Position numbers and translations under genes: made by a program
DNA from: Amblyomma americanum
Taxonomy: Eukaryota; Arthropoda; Arachnida; Ixodida; Ixodidae
Direction: 5' to 3'
Assembly (NCBI RefSeq): GCF_052857255.1
Contig: NC_135504.1
Coordinates: 133,288,929 to 133,352,928, forward strand
DNA: 64,000 bases
The notes under the pieces: generated by a model
Told to the model about the DNA's origin: nothing
Databases searched by the model: none
What the model saw: the letters and a program-made list of their open reading frames with translations, nothing else
Part shown: piece after piece, positions 45,801-58,500 of the stretch
Position numbering within the stretch: the stretch's first letter is position 1
How the letters are laid out: each line of letters begins with the position of its first letter

Positions 45801-48800
45801 AGCCGGCGGTTTTAAAGCTCGCTACCACGGTACATCACACGCGCCCCTATTAGCGTTCCACCTCTAACGGAAGCGTCGCGTGCGTCCGGTGTTCTGACGG
45901 TGAATTTTGAAAGCCGGCGGTTTTTAAAGCTCGCTACCACCGCACATCACAGGTGCCCCTATTAGCGCTCCACGTCTAACGAAAGCGTCACGTGCGTCCG
46001 GAGTGCTGAGGGCGATTTTTGAAAGCCGGCGGTTTTAAAGCTCGCTGCCACGGTACATCACACGCGCCCCTATTAGCGTTCCACCTCTAACGAAAGCATG
46101 GCGAGCGTCCGCTGTTCTGACGGTGAATTTTGAAAGCCGGCGTTTTTTAAAGCTCGCTACCACCGCACATCACAGGTGCGCCTATTAGCGCTCCACCTCT
46201 AACTAAAGCGTCACGTGCGTCCGGAGTGCTGACGGTGATGTTGGAAAGCCTGCGGTTTTAAAGCTCGCTACCACGGCACATCACACGCGCTCCTATTAGC
46301 GTTCCACCTTTAACGGAAGCGTCGCGTGCGTCCGGTGTTTGACGGTGAATTTTGAAAGCCGGCGGTTTTAAAAGCGCCCTACCACCGCACATCAGAGGTG
46401 CCCCTATTAGAGCTCCACCTCTAACGAAAGCGTCACGTGCGTCCGTAGTGCTGACGGTGATTTTTGAAAGCCGGCGGTTTTAAAGCTCGCTACCACGGCA
46501 CATCACACGCGCTCCTATTAGCGTTCCACCTTTAAAGGAAGGGTCGTGTGCGTCCGGTGTTCTGACGGTGAATTTTGAAAGCCGGCGGTTTTAAAAGCGC
46601 CCTACAACCGCACATCACAGGTGCCCCTATTAGCGCTCCACCTCTAACGAAAGCGTCACGTGCGTCCGGAGTGCTGACGGTGAGTTTTGAAAGCAGGCGG
46701 TTTTAAAGCTCGCTACCACGGCACATCACACGCGCCCCTATTAGCGTCCCACCTCTAACAGAAGCGTCGCGTGCGTCCGGTGTTCTGACGGTGAATTCTG
46801 AAAGCCGGCGGTTTTGAAAGCTTGCTACCACCGCACATCACAGGTGCCCCTATTAGCGCTCCACCTCTATCGAAAGCGTCACGTGCGTCCGGAGTGCTGA
46901 CAGTGATTTTTGAAAGCCGGCGGTTTTAAAGCTCGCTACCAGGGCACATCACTCGCGCCCCTATTAGCGTTCCACCTCTAACGAAAGCGTCACGTGCGTC
47001 CGGAGTGCTGACGGTGTTTTTTGAAAGCCGGCGGTTTTAAAGCTCGCTACAACGGCACATCACACGCGCCCCTATTAGCGTTCCACCTCTAACGGAAGCG
47101 TCGCGTGCGTCCGGAGTGCTGACGGTGAATTTTGAAAACCGGCGGTTTCTAAAGCTCGTTACCAGCGCACATCACAGGTGCCCCTATTAGCGCTGCACCT
47201 CTAACGAAAGCGTCACGTGCGTGCAGAGTGCTGAGGGTGAATTTTGAAATCCGGCGGTTTTAATGCTCACCACCACCGCACATTAAACGCGCCCCTATTA
47301 GCGTTCCACCTCTATCGGAAGCGTGGCGTGCGTCCGGTGATCTGACGGTGAATTTTGAAAGCCGGCGGTTTTTAAAGCTCTCTACCCCCGCACATCACAG
47401 GTGCCCCTATTAGCGCTCCACCTCTAACGAAAGCGTCACGTGCGTCCGGAGTGCTGACGGTGATTTCTGAAAGCAGGCGGTTTTAAAGCTCGCTTCCACG
47501 GCACATCACACGCGCCCGTATTAGCGTCCCACCTCTAACAGAAGCGTCGCGTGCGTCCGGTGTTCTGACGGTGAATTTTGAAAGCCGGCGGTTTTTAAAG
47601 CTCGCTACCACCGCACATCACAGGTGCCCCTATTAGCGCTCCACCTCTAACGAAAGCGTCACGTGCGTCCGGAGTGCTGACAGTGATTTTTGAAAGCCGG
47701 CGGATTTAAAGCTCGCTACCACGGCACATCACACGCGCCCCTATTAGCGTTCCACCTCTAACGGAAGCGTGGCGTGCGTCTGGTGTTCTGAGGGTGATTT
47801 TCGAAAGCAGGCGGTTTTAAAAGCGCCCTACCACCGCACATTAGAGGTGCCCCTATTAGCGCTCCACCTCTAACGAAAGCGTCACGTGCGTCCGGAGTGC
47901 TGACGGTGATTTTTAAAAGCCGGCGGTTTTAAAGCTCGCTACCACGGCACATCACACGCGCCCCTATTAGCGTTCCACCTCTAACGGAAGCGTCGCCTGC
48001 GTCTGGAGTGCTGACGGTGATTTTTGAAAGCCGGCGGTTTTAAAGCTCGCTACCACGGTACATCACACGCGCCCCTATTAGCGTTCCACCTCTAACGGAA
48101 GCGTCGCGTGCGTCCGGTGTTCTGACGGTGAATTTTGAAAGCCGGCGGTTTTTAAAGCTCGCTACCACCGCACATCACAGGTGCCCCTATTAGCGCTCCA
48201 CGTCTAACGAAAGCGTCACGTGCGTCCGGAGTGCTGAGGGCGATTTTTGAAAGCCGGCGGTTTTAAAGCTCGCTGCCACGGTACATCACACGCGCCCCTA
48301 TTAGCGTTCCACCTCTAACGAAAGCATGGCGAGCGTCCGCTGTTCTGACGGTGAATTTTGAAAGCCGGCGTTTTTTAAAGCTCGCTACCACCGCACATTA
48401 CAGGTGCGCCTACTAGCGCTCCACCTCTAACTAAAGCGTCACGTGCGTCCGGAGTGCTGACGGTGATGTTTGAAAGCCTGCGGTTTTAAAGCTCGCTACC
48501 ACGGCACATCACACGCGCTCCTATTAGCGTTCCACCTTTAACGGAAGCGTCGCGTGCGTCCGGTGTTCTGACGGTGAATTTTGAAAGCCGGCGGTTTTAA
48601 AAGCGCCCTACCACCGCACATCAGAGGTGCCCCTATTAGAGCTCCACCTCTAAAGAAAGCGTCACGTGCGTCCGTAGTGCTGACGGTGATTTTTGAAAGC
48701 CGGCGGTTTTAAAGCTCGCTACCACGGCACATCACACGCGCTCCTATTAGCGTTCCACCTTTAAAGGAAGCGTCGTGTGCGTCCGGTGTTCTGACGGTGA

Positions 48801-51049
48801 ATTTTGAAAGCCGGCGGTTTTAAAAGCGCCCTACCACCACACATCACAGGTGCCCCTATTAGCGCTCCACCTCTAACGAAAGCGTCACGTGCGTCCGGAG
48901 TGCTGACGGTGAGTTTTGAAAGCAGGCGGTTTTAAAGCTCGCTACTACGGCACATCACGCGCGCCCCTATTAGCGTTCCACCTCTAACGAAAGCGTCACG
49001 TGCGTCCGGAGTGCTGACGGTGTTTTTTGAAAGCCGGCGGTTTTAAAGCTCGCTACATCGGCACATCACACGCGCCCCTATTAGCGTTCCACCTCTAACG
49101 GAAGCGTCGCGTGCGTCCGGAGTGCTGACGGTGAATTTTGAAAACCGGCGGTTTCTAAAGCTCGTTACCAGCGCACATCACAGGTGCCCCTATTAGCGCT
49201 CCACCTCTAACGAAAGCGTCACGTGCGTCCAGAGTGCTGAGGGTGAATTTTGAAATCCGGCGGTTTTAATGCTCACCACCACCGCACATTAAACGCGCCC
49301 CTATTAGCGTTCCACCTCTATCGGAAGCGTGGCGTGCGTCCGGTGATCTGACGGTGAATTTTGAAAGCCGGCCGTTTTTAAAGCTCTCTACCCCCGCACA
49401 TCACAGGTGCCCCTATTAGCGCTCCACCTCTACTGAAAGCGTCACGTGCGTCCGGAGTGCTGACGGTGATTTTTGAAAGCAGGCGGTTTTAAAGCTCGCT
49501 TCCACGGCACATCACACGCGCCCGTATTAGCGTCCCACCTCTAACAGAAGCGTCGCGTGCGTCCGGTGTTCTGACGGTGAATTTTGAAAGCCGGCGGTTT
49601 TAAAGCTCGCTACCACGGTACATCACACGCGCCCCTATTAGCGTTCCACCTCTAACGGAAGCGTCGCGTGCGTCCGGTGTTCTGACGGTGAATTTTGAAA
49701 GCCGGCGGTTTTTAAAGCTCGCTACCACCGCACATCACAGGTGCCCCTATTAGCGCTCCACGTCTAACGAAAGCGTCACGTGCGTCCGGAGTGCTGAGGG
49801 CGATTTTTGAAAGCCGGCGGTTTTAAAGCTCGCTGCCACGGTACATCACACGCGCCCCTATTAGCGTTCCATCTCTGACGAAAGCATGGCGAGCGTCCGC
49901 TGTTCTGACGGTGAATTTTGAAAGCCGGCGATTTTTAAAGCTCGCTACCACCGCACATCAAAGGTGCGCCTATTAGCGCTCCACCTCTAACTAAAGCGTC
50001 ACGTGCGTCCGGAGTGCTGACGGTGATGTTTGAAAGCCTGCGGTTTTAAAGCTCGCTACCACGGCACATCACACGCGCTCCTATTAGCGTTCCACCTTTA
50101 ACGGAAGCGTCGCGTGCGTCCGGTGTTCTGACGGTGAATTTTGAAAGCCGGCGGTTTTAAAAGCGCCCTACCACCGCACATCAGAGGTGCCCCTATTAGA
50201 GCTCCACCTCTAAAGAAAGCGTCACGTGCGTCCGTAGTGCTGACGGTGATTTTTGAAAGCCGGCGGTTTTAAAGCTCGCTACCACGGCACATCACACGCG
50301 CTCCTATTAGCGTTCCACCTTTAAAGGAAGCGTCGTGTGCGTCCGGTGTTCTGACGGTGAATTTTGAAAGCCGGCGGTTTTAAAAGCGCCCTACCGCCGC
50401 ACATCACAGGTGCCCCTATTAGCGCTCCACGTCTAACGAAAGCGTCACGTGCGTCCGGAGTGCTGACGGTGAGTTTTGAAAGCAGGCGGTTTTAAAGCTC
50501 GCTACCACGGCACATCACACGCGCCCCTATTAGCGTCCCACCTCTAACAGAAGCGTCGCGTGCGTCCGGTGTTCTGACGGTGAATTTTGAAAGCCGGCGG
50601 TTTTGAAAGCTCGCTACCACCGCACATCACAGGTGCCCCTATTAGCGCTCCACCTCTATCGAAAGCGTCACGTGCGTCCGGAGTGCTGACAGTGATTTTT
50701 GAAAGCCGGCGGTTTTAAAGCTCGCTACCAGGGCACATCACGCGCGCCCCTATTAGCGTTCCACCTCTAACGAAAGCGTCACGTGCGTCCGGAGTGCTGA
50801 CGGTGTTTTTTGAAAGCCGGCGATTTTAAAGCTCGCTACAACGGCACATCACACGCGCCCCTATTAGCGTTCCACCTCTAACGGAAGCGTCGCGTGCGTC
50901 CGGAGTGCTGACGGTGAATTTTGAAAACCGGCGGTTTCTAAAGCTCGTTACCAGCGCACATCACAGGTGCCCCTATTAGCGCTCCACCTCTAACGAAAGC
51001 GTCACGTGCGTGCAGAGTGCTGAGGGTGAATTTTGAAATCCGGCGGTTT
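42805..51049. repeat. 20-monomer higher-order repeat, 2228 bp, with shortened copies
   Basis: The rare word TAATGCTCACCACC starts at 42805, 45033, 47261, 49267 and 51050. The first two intervals are exactly 2228 bp (20 monomers). The next are 2006 bp (18) and 1783 bp (16), consistent with loss of whole dimers. Copies share private variants such as TTTTTAAAAGCCGG and GATGTTGGAAAG. Confidence 0.93.
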
Positions 51050-54000
51050 TAATGCTCACCACCACCGCACATTAAACGCGCCCCTATTAGCGTTCCACCT
51101 CTATCGGAAGCGTGGCGCGCGTCCGGTGATCTGACGGTGAATTTTGAAAGCCGGCCGTTTTTAAAGCTCTCTACCCCCGCACATCACAGGTGCCCCTATT
51201 AGCGCTCCACCTCTAACGAAAGCGTCACGTGCGTCCGGAGTGCTGACGGTGATTTTTGAAAGCAGGCGGTTTTAAAGCTTGCTTCCACGGCACATCACAC
51301 GCGCCCGTATTAGCGTCCCACCTCTAACAGAAGCGTCGCGTGCGTCCGGTGTTCTGACGGTGAATTTTGAAAGCCGGCGGTTTTTAAAGCTCGCTACCAC
51401 CGCACATCACAGGTGCCCCTATTAGCGCTCCACCTCTAACGAAAGCGTCACGTGCGTCCGGAGTGCTGACAGTGATTTTTGAAAGCCGGCGGATTTAAAG
51501 CTCGCTACCACGGCACATCACACGCGCCCCTATTAGCGTTCCACCTCTAACGGAAGCGTCGCGTGCGTCCGCTGTTCTGACGGTGAGTTGTGAAAGCCGG
51601 CGGGTTTTAAAGCTCGCTACCGCCGCACATCACAGGTGCCCCTATTAGCGCTCCACCTCTAACTAAAGCGTGACGTGCGTCCGGAGTGCTGACGGTGAAT
51701 TTTGAAAACCGGCGGTTTCTAAAGCTCGTTACCAGCGCACATCACAGGTGCCCCTATTAGCGCTCCACCTCTAACGAAAGCGTCACGTGCGTGCAGAGTG
51801 CTGAGGGTGAATTTTGAAATCCGGCGGTTTTAATGCTCACTACCACCGCACATTAAACGCGCCCCTATTAGCGTTCCACCTCTATCGGAAGCGTAGCGTG
51901 CGTCCGGTGATCTGACAGTGAATTTTGAAAGCCGGCGGTTTTTAAAGCTCGCTACCCCCGGACATCACAGGTGCCCCTATTAGCGCTCCACCTCTAACGA
52001 AAGCGTCACGTGCGTCCGGAGTGCTGACGGTGATTTTGAAAGCAGGCGGTTTTAAAGCTCGCTACCACGGCACATCACACGCGCCCGTATTAGCGTCCCA
52101 CCTCTAACAGAAGCGTCGCGTGCGTCCGGTGTTCTGACGGTGAATTTTGAAAGCCGGCGGTTTTTAAAGCTCGCTACCACCGCACATCACAGGTGCCCCT
52201 ATTAGCGCTCCACCTCTAACGAAAGCGTCACGTGCGTCCGAAGTGCTGACAGTGATTTTTGAAAGCCGGCGGATTTAAAGCTCGCTACCACGGCACATCA
52301 CACGCGCCCCTATTAGCGTTCCACCTCTAACGGAAGCGTGGCGTGCGTCCGGTGTTCTGACGGTGAATTTTGAAAGCCGGCGGTTTTTGAAGCTCGCTAC
52401 CACCGCACATCACAGGTGCCCCTATTAGCGCTCCACCTCAAACGAAAGCGTCACGTGCGTCCGGAGTGCTGACGGTGATTTTTGAAAACCGGCGGTTTTA
52501 AAGCTCGCTAACACGGCACATCTCACGCGCCCCTATTAGCGTTCCACCTCTAACGGAAGCGTCGCGTGCGTCCGGTGCTCTGACGGTGAATTTTGAAAGC
52601 CGGCGGATTTTAAAGCTCGCTACCAGCGCCCATCGCACGTGCCCCTATTAGCGCTCCACCTCTAACGAAAGCGTCACGTGCGTCCGGAGTGCTGACGGTG
52701 ATTTGTGAAAGCAGGCGGTTTTAAAGCTCGCTACCACGGCACATCACACGCGCCCCTATTATCGTTCCACCTTTAACGAAGCGTCGCGTGCGTCCGGTGT
52801 TGTGACGGTGATTTTTGAAAGCCGGCGGTTTTAAAAGCGCCCTACCACCGCACATTAGAGGTGCCCCTATTAGCGCTCCACCTCTAACGAAAGCGTCACG
52901 TGCGTCCGGAGTGCTGACGGTGATTTTTGAAAGCCGGCGGTTTTAAAGCTCGCTACCACGACACATCACACGCGCCCCTATTAGCGTTCCACCTCTAACG
53001 GAAGCGTCGCATGCGTCTGGAGTGCTGACGGTGATTTTTGAAAGCCGGTGGTTTTAAAGCTCGCTACCACGGTACATCACACGCGCCTCTATTAGCGTTC
53101 CACCTCTAACGGAAGCGTCGCGTGCGTCCGGTGTTCTGACGGTGAATTTTGAAAGCCGGCGGTTTTTAAAGCTCGCTACCACCGCACATCACAGGTGCCC
53201 CTATTAGCACTCACACCTCTAAAGAAAGCGTCACGTGCGTCCGGAGTGCTGACGGTGATTTTTGAAAGCCGGCGGTTTTAAAGCTCGCTACCACAGCACA
53301 TCACACGCGCCCCTATTAGCATTCAACCTCTAACGGAAGCGTGGCGTGCGTCCGCTGTTCTGACGGTGAATTTTGAAAGCCGGCGGTTTTTAAAGCTCGC
53401 AACTACCGCACATCACAGGTGCGCCTATTAGCGCTCCACCTCTAACTAAAGCGTCACTTGCGTCCGGAGTGCTGACGGTGATGTTTGAAAGCCTGCGGTT
53501 TTAAAGCTCGCTACCACGGCACACCACACGCGCTCCTATTAGCGTTCCACCTTTAACGGAAGCGTCGCGTGCGTCCGGTGTTCTGACGGTGAATTTTGAA
53601 AGCCGGCGGTTTTAAAAGCGCCCTACCACCGCACATCAGAGGTGCCCCTATTAGAGCTCCACCTATAACGAAAGCGTCACGTGCGTCCGTAGTGCTGACG
53701 TTGATTTTTGAAAGCCGGCGGTTTTAAAGCTCGCTACCACGGCACATCACACGCGCTCCTATTAGCGTTCCACCTTTAGAGGAAGCGTCGTGTGCGTCCG
53801 GTGTTCTGACGGTGAATTTTGAAAGCCGGCGGTTTTAAAAGCGCCCTACCACCGCACATCAGAGGTGCCCCTATTAGCGCTCCACCTCTAACGAAAGCGT
53901 CACGTGCGTCCGGAGTGCTGACGGTGAGTTTTGAAAGCAGGCGGTTTTAAAGCTCGCTACCACGGCACATCACACGCGCCCCTATTAGCGTCCCACCTCT

Positions 54001-55003
54001 AACAGAAGCGTCGCGTGCGTCCGGTGTTCTGACGGTGAATTTTGAAAGTCGGCGGTTTTTAAAGCTCGCTACCACCGCACATCACAGGTGCCCCTATTAG
54101 CGCTCCACCTCTAACGAAAGCGTCACGTGCGTCCGGAGTGCTGACGGTGAGTTTTGAAAGCAGGCGGTTTTAAAGCTCGCTACCACGGCACATCACACGC
54201 GCCCCTATTAGCGTCCCACCTCTAACAGAAGCGTCGCGTGCGTCCGGTGTTCTGACGGTGAATTTTGAAAGCCGGCGGTTTTGAAAGCTCGCTACCACCG
54301 CACATCTCCGGTGCCCCTATTAGCGCTCCACCTCTATAGAAAGCGTCGCGTGCGTCCGGAGTTCTGACGGTGATTTTTGAAAGCCGGCGGGTTTAAAGCT
54401 CGCTACCACGGAACACCACACAAGCCCCTATCAGTGTTACACCTCAAATGAAAGCGTGCCGTGCGTCCGGAGGGCTGACGGTGAATTTTGAAAACCGGCG
54501 GTTTTAAAACTCGCTACCACCGCACATCACAGGTGCCCCTATTAGCGCTCCACCTCTAACGAAAGCGTCACGTGCGTCCGGTGTGCTGACGGTGATTTTT
54601 GAGAGCCGGCGGTTGTAAAGCTCGCTACCACGGCACATCACCCGCGCCCCTATTAGCGTTCCACCTCTAACGGAAGCGCCGAGTGCGTCCGGAGTTCTGA
54701 CGGTGATTTTTGAAAGCCGGCGGGTTTAAAGCTCGCTACCACGGCACACTACACGAGCCCCTATCAGTGTTCCACCTCAAATGAAAGCGTGCCGTGCGTC
54801 CGGAGGGCTGACGGTGAATTTTGAAAACCAGCGGTTTTAAAACTCGCTACCACCGCACATCACAGGTGCCCCTATTAGCGCTCCACCTCTAACGAAAGCG
54901 TCACGTGCGTCCCGAGTGCTGACGGGGATTTTTGAAAGCCGGCGGTTTTAAAGCTCGCTGCCACGGCACATCACACGCGCCCGTATTAGCGTTCCACCTC
55001 TAA

Positions 55004-55520
55004 AGGCGCGCTCACACTAGCGGGAAGCTTCCCGCGCCGGCACAGCGTCAACGTCGACGCTGCCTCGCAGCTCCTCAGAATGACGCTCACACTGCGCGCG
55101 TTTTCTCGCTGCGGTTGTCTTGTAATGTGGAGAGAGGAGGCGCTGATGGAGGACCCGAACGAGCAGAAAGAGAAGGGGATAGTCACGTGACACTAGAGAA
55201 GACTGGAAAGCGCACCCTGCTAGCTCCCCTCCCGTCGCCCTGGCAAAGCAGCCGCCGAGTGCCCGGCCGGCCGGCCGGCCGGCCGGACGCGCGCAGCCTC
55301 CGCCTCCGCCGACGGGGTCACTGAACTGGGACCGACGTCACGGTTCACGGTCGGCGCCCATTGGCTGTTCTGGTCACCGGTACGGGAAAAATAGGTACCG
55401 AACCCATCGCTCCGCGGGACGGCAGAGCAGGCTGTCCGCGGAGAAAAACCGGCTTGGGCGGGAAGCGGCACGCGGAAAACGCCCGGCGTTGCGCGTTTTC
55501 CCGCTAATGTGAGCGCGCCT
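55004..55520. mobile_element. 517-bp PIF/Harbinger-like MITE in satellite
   Basis: The left end AGGCGCGCTCACACTAGCGG plus GAA and the reverse-complemented right end AGGCGCGCTCACATTAGCGG plus GAA match at 22 of 23 bases. TAA at 55001-55003 and 55521-55523 is the target duplication. Removing the insert restores CACCTCTAACGGAAGCGTGG, a normal B monomer. A 3-bp TAA duplication is the PIF/Harbinger rule. The interior is GC-rich, with a short palindrome (AGCGTCAACGTCGACGCT) and a run of CCGG tetramers at about 55263-55286. It codes for nothing convincing and so is non-autonomous. Confidence 0.86.
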
Positions 55521-58500
55521 TAACGGAAGCGTGGCGTGCGTCCGCTCTTCTGACGGTGAGTTTTGAACGCCGGCGGTTTTTAAAGCTCGCTACCACCGCA
55601 CATCACAGGTGCCCCTATTAGCGCTCTACCTCTAACTAAAGCGTCACGTGCGTCCGGAGTGCTGACGGTGATTTTTGAAAGCCGGCGGTTTTAAAGCTCG
55701 CTACCACGGCACATCACACGCGCCCCTATTAGCGTTCCACCTCTAACGAAAGCGTCACGTGCGTCCGGAGTGCTGACGGTGATTTTTGAAAGCCGGCGGT
55801 TTTAAACCTCGCTACAACGGCACATCACACGCGCCCCTATTAGCGTCCCACCTCTAACAGAAGCGTCGCGTGCGTCCGGTGTTCTGACGGTGAATTTTGA
55901 AAGCCGGCGGTTTTTAAAGCTCGCTACCACCACACATCACAGGTGCCCCTATTAGCGCTCCACCTCTAATGAAAGCGTCACGTGCGTCCGGAGTGCTGAC
56001 AGTGATTTTTGAAAGCCGGCGGTTTTAAAGCTCGCTACCACGGTACATCACACGCGCCCCTATTAGCGTTCCACCTCTAACGGAAGCGTCGCGTGCGTCT
56101 GGTGTTCTGACGGTGAATTTTGAAAGCCGGCGGTTTTTAAAGCTCGCTACCACCGCACATCACAGGTGCCCCTATTTGCGCTCCACCTCTAACGAAAGCG
56201 TCACGTGCGTCCGGAGTGCTGACGGTGAATTTTGACAGCCGGCGGTTTTTATAGCTCGCTACCACCGCATATCACAGGTGCCCCTATTAGCGCTCCACCT
56301 CAAACGAAAGCGTCACGTGCGTCCGGAGTGCTGACGGTGATTTTTGAAAGCCGGCGGTTTTAAAGCTCGCTACCACGGCACATCACACGAGCCACTATTA
56401 GCGTTCCACCTCTAATGGAAGCGTCGCGTGCGTCTGGTGTTCTGAGGGTGAATTTTGAAAGCCGGCGGATTTTAAAGCTCGCTACCACCGCACATCACAG
56501 GTGCCCCTATTAGCGCTCCACGTCTAACGAAAGCGTCACGTGCGTCCGGAGTGCTGACGGCGATTTTTGAAAGCCGGCGGTTTTAAAGCTCGCTGCCACG
56601 GCACATCACACGCGCCCCTATTAGCATTCCACCTCTAACGGAAGCGTGGCGTGCGTCTGCTGTTCTGACGGTGAATTTTGAAAGCCGGCGGATTTTAAAG
56701 CTCGCTACCACCGCACTTCACAGGTGCGCCTATTAGCGCTCCACCTCTAACTAAAGCGTCACGTGAGTCCGGAGTGCTGACGGTGATTTTTGAAAGCTGG
56801 CGGTTTTAAAGCTCGCTACCACGGCACATCACACGCGCCCCTATTAGCGTTCCACCTCTAACGGAAGCGTCGCGTGCGTCTGGTGTTCTGAGGGTGAATT
56901 TTGAAAGCCGGCGGGTTTGAAAGCTCGCTGCCACCGCACATCACAGGTGCCCCTATTAGCGCTCCACGTCTAACGAAAGCGTCACGTGCGTCCGGAGTGC
57001 TGACGGCGATTTTTGAAAGCCGGCGGTTTTAAAGCTCGCTGCCACGGCACATCACACGCGCCCCTATTAGCGTTCCACCTCTAACGGAAGCATGGCGTGC
57101 GTCCGCTGTTCTGACGGTGAATTTTGAAAGCCGGCGGTTTTTAAAGCTCGCTACCACCGCACATCACAGGTGCGCCTATTAGCGCTCCACCTCTAACTAA
57201 AGCTTCACGTGCGTCCGGAGTGCTGACGGTGATTTTTGAAAGCCGGCGGTTTTAAAGCTCGCTACCATGGCACATCACACGCGCCTCTATTAGCGTTCCA
57301 CCTCTAACGGAAGCGTGGCGTCCGTCCGGTGTTCTGACGGTAAGTTTTGAAAGCCGGCGGTTTTTAAAGCTCGCTACCACCGCACATCACAGGTGCCACT
57401 ATTAGCGCTCCACCTCTAACGAAAGCGTCACGTGCGTCCGGAGTGCTGACGGTGATTTTTGAAAGCCGGCGGTTTTAAAGCTCGCTACCACGGCACATCA
57501 CACGCGCCCCTATTAGCGTTCCACCTCTAACGGAAGCGTCGCGTGCGTCCGGAGTGCTGACGGTGATTTTTGAAAGCCGGCGGTTTTAAATCTCGCTACC
57601 ACGGTACATCACACGCGCCCCTATTAGCGTTCCACCTCTAATGGAAGCGTCGCGTGCGTCCGGTGTTCTGACGGTGAATTTTCAAAGCCGGCGGTTTTTA
57701 AAGCTCGCTACCACCGCACATCACAGGTGCCCCTATTAGCGCTCCACCTCTAACGAAAGCGTCACGTGCGTCCGGTGTGCTGACGGTGATTTTTGAGAGC
57801 CGGCGGTTGTAAAGCTCGCTACCACGGCACATCACCCGCGCCCCTATTAGCGTTCCACCTCTAACGGAAGCGTCGCGTGCGTCCGGAGTTCTGACGGTGA
57901 TTTTTGAAAGCCGGCGGGTTTAAAGCTCGCTACCACGGCACACCACACGAGCCCCTATCAGTGTTCCACCTCAAATGAAAGCGTGCCGTGCGTCCGGAGG
58001 GCTGACGGTGAATTTTGAAAACCGGCGGTTTTAAAACTCGCTACCACCGCACATCACAGGTGACCCTATTAGCGCTCCACCTCTAACGAAAGCGTCACGT
58101 GCGTCCCGAGTGCTGACGGTGATTTTTGAAAGCCTGCGGGTTTAAAGCTCGCTGCCACGGCATATCACACGCGCCCGTATTAGCGTTCCACCTCTAATGG
58201 AAGCGTCACGTGCGTCCGGAGTGCTGCCGGTGATTTGTGAAAGCCGGCGGTTTTAAAGCTCGCTACTACCGCACATCACAGGTGCCCCTATTAGCACTCA
58301 CACCTCTAACGAAAGCGTCACGTGAGTCCGGAGTGCTGACGGTGATTTTTGAAAGCTGTCGGTTTTAAAGCTCGCTACCACGGCACATCACACGCGCCCC
58401 TATTAGCGTTCCACCTCTAACGGAAGCGTCGCGTGCGTCTGGTGTTCTGAGGGTGAATTTTGAAAGCCGGCGGGTTTTAAAGCTCGCTACCACCGCACAT

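Larger units (their letters stand above)
32677..55003. repeat. 111-bp satellite array, main block with higher-order repeats
   Basis: About 200 A/B monomers, without gene. Near 33709-34260 the block repeats 1-560 almost exactly, and 33200-33480 repeats 7890-8180, so the array on both sides of the 24-kb insert belongs to one family. From 37 to 51 kb the monomers are organised in long-period units, listed separately. From about 54350 more diverged monomers appear (GGTTTAAAGCTCGCTACCACGGAACACC and similar). Confidence 0.97.

Noticed and set aside
32677..55003. CRISPR-like array of regular repeats
   Set aside because: Repeats are directly tandem with no unique spacers, are 111 bp long, and lie in an intron-bearing eukaryotic sequence. 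This is satellite DNA.
54986..55471. Open frames in the GC-rich insert at 55 kb
   Set aside because: They overlap on both strands, run into satellite, and lie in a MITE with inverted ends and CCGG runs. No protein motif is seen.
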